Assembly: GCA_002412625.1 (NCBI GenBank)
Contig: DHVK01000044.1
Span: 1-64,000 of the forward strand
Origin: Cloacimonetes bacterium UBA5210
GTDB lineage: Bacteria; Cloacimonadota; Cloacimonadia; Cloacimonadales; Cloacimonadaceae
Reading direction: 5' to 3'
Length of the DNA: 64,000 nt
Shown here: in pieces, positions 60,663 to 64,000 of the stretch
How positions within the stretch are numbered: the stretch's first letter is position 1
How the letters are laid out: every line of letters starts with the position of its first letter
Translations under genes and position numbers: made by a program
The notes under the pieces: generated by a model
Database searches by the model: none
What the model saw: the letters and a program-made list of their open reading frames with translations, nothing else
What the model was told of the DNA's origin: nothing

Positions 60663-61733
60663 CTAATTCTTGTTAACTATTCCCCTCAGCGCATCAGTCC
60701 ATAAATCCTGGGCTACGCTATATGAATGCTCGGCTACCACCAAAGCTCTGGCTCGCTCTTTGATCTGTTGCATCGTAGGCTCTTGGTGATACAGTTGCTC
60801 CATCAGTTCCACCATTCGTTGCTTATCCCGAGGCAAAAAACTAAAGCCGGTTTCACCTTCTATGATCAAATCTCCTATGTTTCCCACCAAGGAAGTAAGG
60901 CAAACCATCCCGCAGCTCATTGCTTCCATCAGGGCACAGGGAAGCCCTTCACAATCAGAGGCCATAATAAATATTCTGCTTTTCTGCAGCCACATTCTGA
61001 TGTCACTTTGAAACCCCATAAAGAATACATTGTTTTCCAGACCATAGTTTTTCACTGTAGTCTCATATCTTTGCCTACCGGATCCGTATCCAACGATTGC
61101 GAAGCGAAAATCAGGCAAAGACTTCTTCAATTGATTCGCTGCTTCAATCATCAGATCAACTCCTTTGTAATCTTCCAATCTGCCAGTATAAACAAAATCG
61201 TATGCCTTGGCTTGGGCAGATGGTACATAGTAATCTGTATCTATGGTACTGTGCAGAACTCTCACTTTTCGAATACCGATCGCCTCCCAGAATTCTAAGG
61301 AGTTTCTCCCTGGAACATTCAATTGTAAGGCTTTATTGAGTATGTGTCGCAAAAACATGCCTCTGAGAGGCAGTTTTGCCAAGAGCTGATCATCTGAACC
61401 AGTCTGCCCCAGGATATAAGGCCTCCCGGAAAACAGTGATGCAATATATGCAAAATAGAAATGCGGAATGTAGTGATAAGCAAGAATCAAATCAGCTTTT
61501 GTCTTCCATACTGTCCAAGTTAGAAGTATGGGTGTTATTAAAAAGTTCAATATCGGAAACTTGCAAAGCTTGGGAAGCACCACATATCTGATTTTGGGAA
61601 TCTCCGGCCCTGCTTCCTTGCGCAACACAATAACCTGTCCTACGGCATCCAGCCTGACTAACGGATGAAACTTGGCTTCAAATGTACCAAATCCCATTTT
61701 TGCCGAACAAACGATAGTTAAAGGATTACTCAT
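60663..61733 (-). CDS. Glycosyltransferase family 4
   Basis: A 356-residue GT-B glycosyltransferase. DFVYTGRLEDYKGVDLMIEA (residues about 178-197) starts the donor-binding half, and EGLPCALMEAMSCG (about 264-277) is the E-x7-E motif of retaining GT4 enzymes. It adds one sugar of the repeat unit; donor and acceptor unknown. Its start overlaps the stop of the preceding CapK-like gene by four bases. Confidence 0.92.
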   Translation of the reverse strand: MSNPLTIVCSAKMGFGTFEAKFHPLVRLDAVGQVIVLRKEAGPEIPKIRYVVLPKLCKFPILNFLITPILLTWTVWKTKADLILAYHYIPHFYFAYIASLFSGRPYILGQTGSDDQLLAKLPLRGMFLRHILNKALQLNVPGRNSLEFWEAIGIRKVRVLHSTIDTDYYVPSAQAKAYDFVYTGRLEDYKGVDLMIEAANQLKKSLPDFRFAIVGYGSGRQRYETTVKNYGLENNVFFMGFQSDIRMWLQKSRIFIMASDCEGLPCALMEAMSCGMVCLTSLVGNIGDLIIEGETGFSFLPRDKQRMVELMEQLYHQEPTMQQIKERARALVVAEHSYSVAQDLWTDALRGIVNKN

Positions 61734-63079
61734 TTACTGATCTGCTTGTTTATCTTCGAAACTACATACCTGAACTTCCCAGATTCTGATAGCGGGATAT
61801 CATCGACTAAATCAACGGCAAAACGAATCTCAGGACCCAAATGATATGTCATTATCTCGTTTATATGATCAATGTCCTGCCTGGTAAATCCTTCTTTAGG
61901 TATCACCTTGAGGATCACTTCATCTGGTTTAGTGTGCCAAAGCTGAAACTTCTCTATCTTGTCAGCCCATTCGGCAAAAGGAACTGCGATACCATTTAGA
62001 GATCTGCCATTAGGAAGATCAATCAAATCTGATGTTCTGCCAACTATGCGCTCCAGTAATGGCAAGGATCTACCACATGGACAAGGACCTGAGGCTACTT
62101 TTGCAACATCACCCGGGGTGTAGCGAACAAGGGGCATAGCATAATCATGTAAGGATGTAAGGACGATCTCTCCCTCTTCTCCAGGTAGGCAGTCGCTGCC
62201 GTTCGAGGCAATAATCTCCATGATCGATGTTTCGATGTTGATATGATAACCCTTCGCCTGTTCACACTGATTCGCCCCCCCCATTCCGTCACCACATCCA
62301 TAGGCATCGATATGATTTGTCTTGAATGTATCCTTGATCAATTCTCTTTGGAAATCCTGCAGGTATTCAGCGGAAGTGAATGTCGCCTTTAATGGCAAGG
62401 ATCCATGTTTATCGGCAATGTACTTTGCGAATGTATATACAGCAGTCGGAAAACCTCTAAGGAATTTGATGTTTAGATCAATCATTTCCCGGTAATATTG
62501 TTCCATGTTTGTATCAGACAAATGCACGACAGAAAGGTCATGATAATTATGCAGATACTTCCAAAACCGTCCACTCAACGAGGGCTTAGCCCGGCGCAGC
62601 ATCGATCCACCCTTTAGGGTAGCGATTTTGTCCTTCCCAAAAGTGTATCCGCCCCAACTAAAGGTTCTTTCTTTTGTAGCCCAGTTAAGACCCCAGCTTT
62701 TTGCGTCGTTCAGATATTTGAACGTAACTCCCGTAGTTCCGCTGGTCACTCTGTGCATTGGGTGATATTGTTTGGCATTGTCGGCAACGAAATCCTGCCA
62801 GCATTGATTGATCTCCTGCTTACCGATGATGGGGAACTGCTTCAAAATTGTGAGATCTTTTACCATAGATGCCTTGATCCCCAGCTCATCCATAACCCTA
62901 CGATAGTACTTAGTGTGTTTATAGGCATGCTCCAGCAAGCTTCGCAACTGCATTACCTGGTATTCCTCAATCCGATCTTGTGGCCAGTATTGGTTCTCAT
63001 TTACAAACCGAATCATCCGGCTCATGTTGAATCCGTGTTTTAAACCCAACAATGCAAAGGCTGTAGTGCTTCTATTCAT
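61730..63079 (-). CDS. CapK/PaaK-like adenylate-forming ligase, copy 2
   Basis: A 449-residue paralogue of 59295-60638. Shared blocks include SWGLNWATKERTFSWGGY (residues about 128-145), TSGTTGVTFKY, IKFLRGFPTAVYTFAKY, YGCGDGMGGANQCE and CPCGRSLPLLERIVGRTSDL. GGAGATATC precedes the ATG. It is coupled to the GT4 gene, so ligase and glycosyltransferase are made together. Confidence 0.82.
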   Translation of the reverse strand: MNRSTTAFALLGLKHGFNMSRMIRFVNENQYWPQDRIEEYQVMQLRSLLEHAYKHTKYYRRVMDELGIKASMVKDLTILKQFPIIGKQEINQCWQDFVADNAKQYHPMHRVTSGTTGVTFKYLNDAKSWGLNWATKERTFSWGGYTFGKDKIATLKGGSMLRRAKPSLSGRFWKYLHNYHDLSVVHLSDTNMEQYYREMIDLNIKFLRGFPTAVYTFAKYIADKHGSLPLKATFTSAEYLQDFQRELIKDTFKTNHIDAYGCGDGMGGANQCEQAKGYHINIETSIMEIIASNGSDCLPGEEGEIVLTSLHDYAMPLVRYTPGDVAKVASGPCPCGRSLPLLERIVGRTSDLIDLPNGRSLNGIAVPFAEWADKIEKFQLWHTKPDEVILKVIPKEGFTRQDIDHINEIMTYHLGPEIRFAVDLVDDIPLSESGKFRYVVSKINKQISK

Positions 63080-63114
63080 GATATCTCCCCAAAAGTAAGT
63101 AGCTTCATGTGTAC

Positions 63115-64000
63115 TTATAGTAGTTTGTTAATCACCGGTCTGTATTTACCTGATTTTGAGTTTTCAATGTCTTGTTCCAAGATAAAGCTAACTTTCATTT
63201 CACCCATTCTTTCACTTATCTTTTGTGTAAGCAGTTTCTTATCATCTTCCGACAGTGGGTCAGAAACAGTCCTAAACAACAAAGATTCCCGAGAATCCTG
63301 GACAACCTGAAACTTAACAAAATTCCTGTTAACGGCGATATTTGTGTCAAACAATAAATGCAAGAAGAATCCCCAGTGTAACCTCTGCCCATCTCTGACA
63401 ATAAGATAATCGCAAGTGCGACCCAGGATGCTTTTAAGCACCTTGCTCTTTCTACCGCAACTACACTCCAGATCGGATACTTCAGCTTCATCGGCATTCC
63501 AATAACGAATGAAGGGCATGGAGAAATTATCCAGATCTGTAATGATTAAATTTCTTTCGCTATTTACTTCCACCAGAACTCTCTCTTCTGTAACATGAAG
63601 GCCATTGTGAACTGGGCATTCGTACGCAATTGCCCCAATCTCTCCACAACCATATTGATCAAAAGTGTCGGCACCAAACACTTCTTTAAAGAGGCTCCGT
63701 TGCTGAGGCATCAACGGCTCTGAGGTGGTGAGAATTGCTTTCACTCGAAATGTCCACCCCTTCTCTTTCAATTTCAATGCTAGGCCATATAGAGCTTGGG
63801 GATAACTTCGGATCAACTGAACATTTTGTTTAGAAAGCGTTTTTGCGATTTTCTCAATAACTGTATCACGTGGATCATACGCGTCAAATCCAATATTGTT
63901 TTGCGCATAATTCGCGATGAGTTTCTTAACACTATCTACATAACTATGATTAATTACGTGCCCTCCCCAATAGGATAGCACCTTGCCTCCAGGACTAATA
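63115..64000 (-). CDS. CapK/PaaK-like ligase, copy 3, 5' end beyond the window
   Basis: The frame is open to the window edge: before the GTG at 63981 it reads ISPGGK, so the gene starts outside. The visible 294 residues are the C-terminal two thirds. YGCGEIGAIAYECPVHNGLH carries the canonical Glu that copies 1 and 2 have as Asp, and CSCGRKSKVLKSILGRTCDY is the CxCGR block. More divergent than the other two, so it likely uses another substrate. Confidence 0.8.
   Translation of the reverse strand, partial: ISPGGKVLSYWGGHVINHSYVDSVKKLIANYAQNNIGFDAYDPRDTVIEKIAKTLSKQNVQLIRSYPQALYGLALKLKEKGWTFRVKAILTTSEPLMPQQRSLFKEVFGADTFDQYGCGEIGAIAYECPVHNGLHVTEERVLVEVNSERNLIITDLDNFSMPFIRYWNADEAEVSDLECSCGRKSKVLKSILGRTCDYLIVRDGQRLHWGFFLHLLFDTNIAVNRNFVKFQVVQDSRESLLFRTVSDPLSEDDKKLLTQKISERMGEMKVSFILEQDIENSKSGKYRPVINKLL

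Noticed and set aside
1..64000. tRNA, rRNA or tmRNA genes
   Set aside because: I scanned the intergenic stretches by eye for T-loop and acceptor patterns and saw none; a tRNAscan-SE or Infernal run would be needed to be certain.

Overview
The window looks like chromosomal DNA of a diderm, probably anaerobic bacterium of the FCB group, most plausibly Candidatus Cloacimonadota. The evidence is: outer-membrane proteins and lipoproteins; heptose genes for LPS (hldA and hldC as separate genes); large secreted proteins ending in a FlgD-like sorting domain with an NPFNP motif (subtilase 18373-21663, GLUG protein 41269-43467, and a related tail at 44153-45835); and ornithine-using enzymes. The placement is inferred from protein style. 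No rRNA is present to test it, and I saw no tRNA or CRISPR array.

Region 1, 1-21.7 kb: mostly single genes or pairs on both strands. They are a TSP3-type outer-membrane protein, a lipoprotein plus MATE pump, rocD, era, an AI-2E family permease, ovoA next to a POTRA-less Omp85-like barrel, a YfbK-like VWA protein, an HtrA lipoprotein, recG and a secreted subtilase.

Region 2, 22.0-36.9 kb: eighteen + strand genes with almost no intergenic DNA (der, plsY, purF, hldA, hldC, rseC-like, folB, folK, truncated glmU, HIT, LytR_C, rsfS, argS, rimI, nadB, tmk, ctpA, and a response regulator with a Cys-rich tail). They end at a strong terminator and read as one housekeeping superoperon.

Region 3, 36.9-45.8 kb: a duplicated 97-bp element, a racemase plus GNAT pair, and a cobalamin-binding protein with a CarH-type W-x9-EH motif translationally coupled to a histidine kinase. 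A secreted GLUG protein that appears to have lost its 5' end follows. Then come a palindromic repeat cluster and a second secreted protein.

Region 4, 45.9-64 kb, - strand: a surface polysaccharide locus. It holds an initiating sugar transferase, a full three-gene UDP-N-acetyl-L-fucosamine route (CapE/CapF/CapG, also FnlA/B/C), a 4-epimerase-like SDR, two polysaccharide-deacetylase-like proteins, an acetyltransferase, a GT4 glycosyltransferase, a DUF354 protein, a beta-helix lipoprotein and three CapK/PaaK-like ligases (one cut by the window edge). Most junctions between 48 and 55 kb carry short degenerate repeats. Orphan 'passenger' genes (two GxxExxY, one four-helix-bundle) sit among them, and repeat-like DNA has also entered the capF reading frame.

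The observations I rate highest are the B12 sensor-kinase pair, the repeat and passenger-gene architecture of the polysaccharide locus, the two new dispersed hairpin repeat families, and ovoA in a presumed anaerobe.
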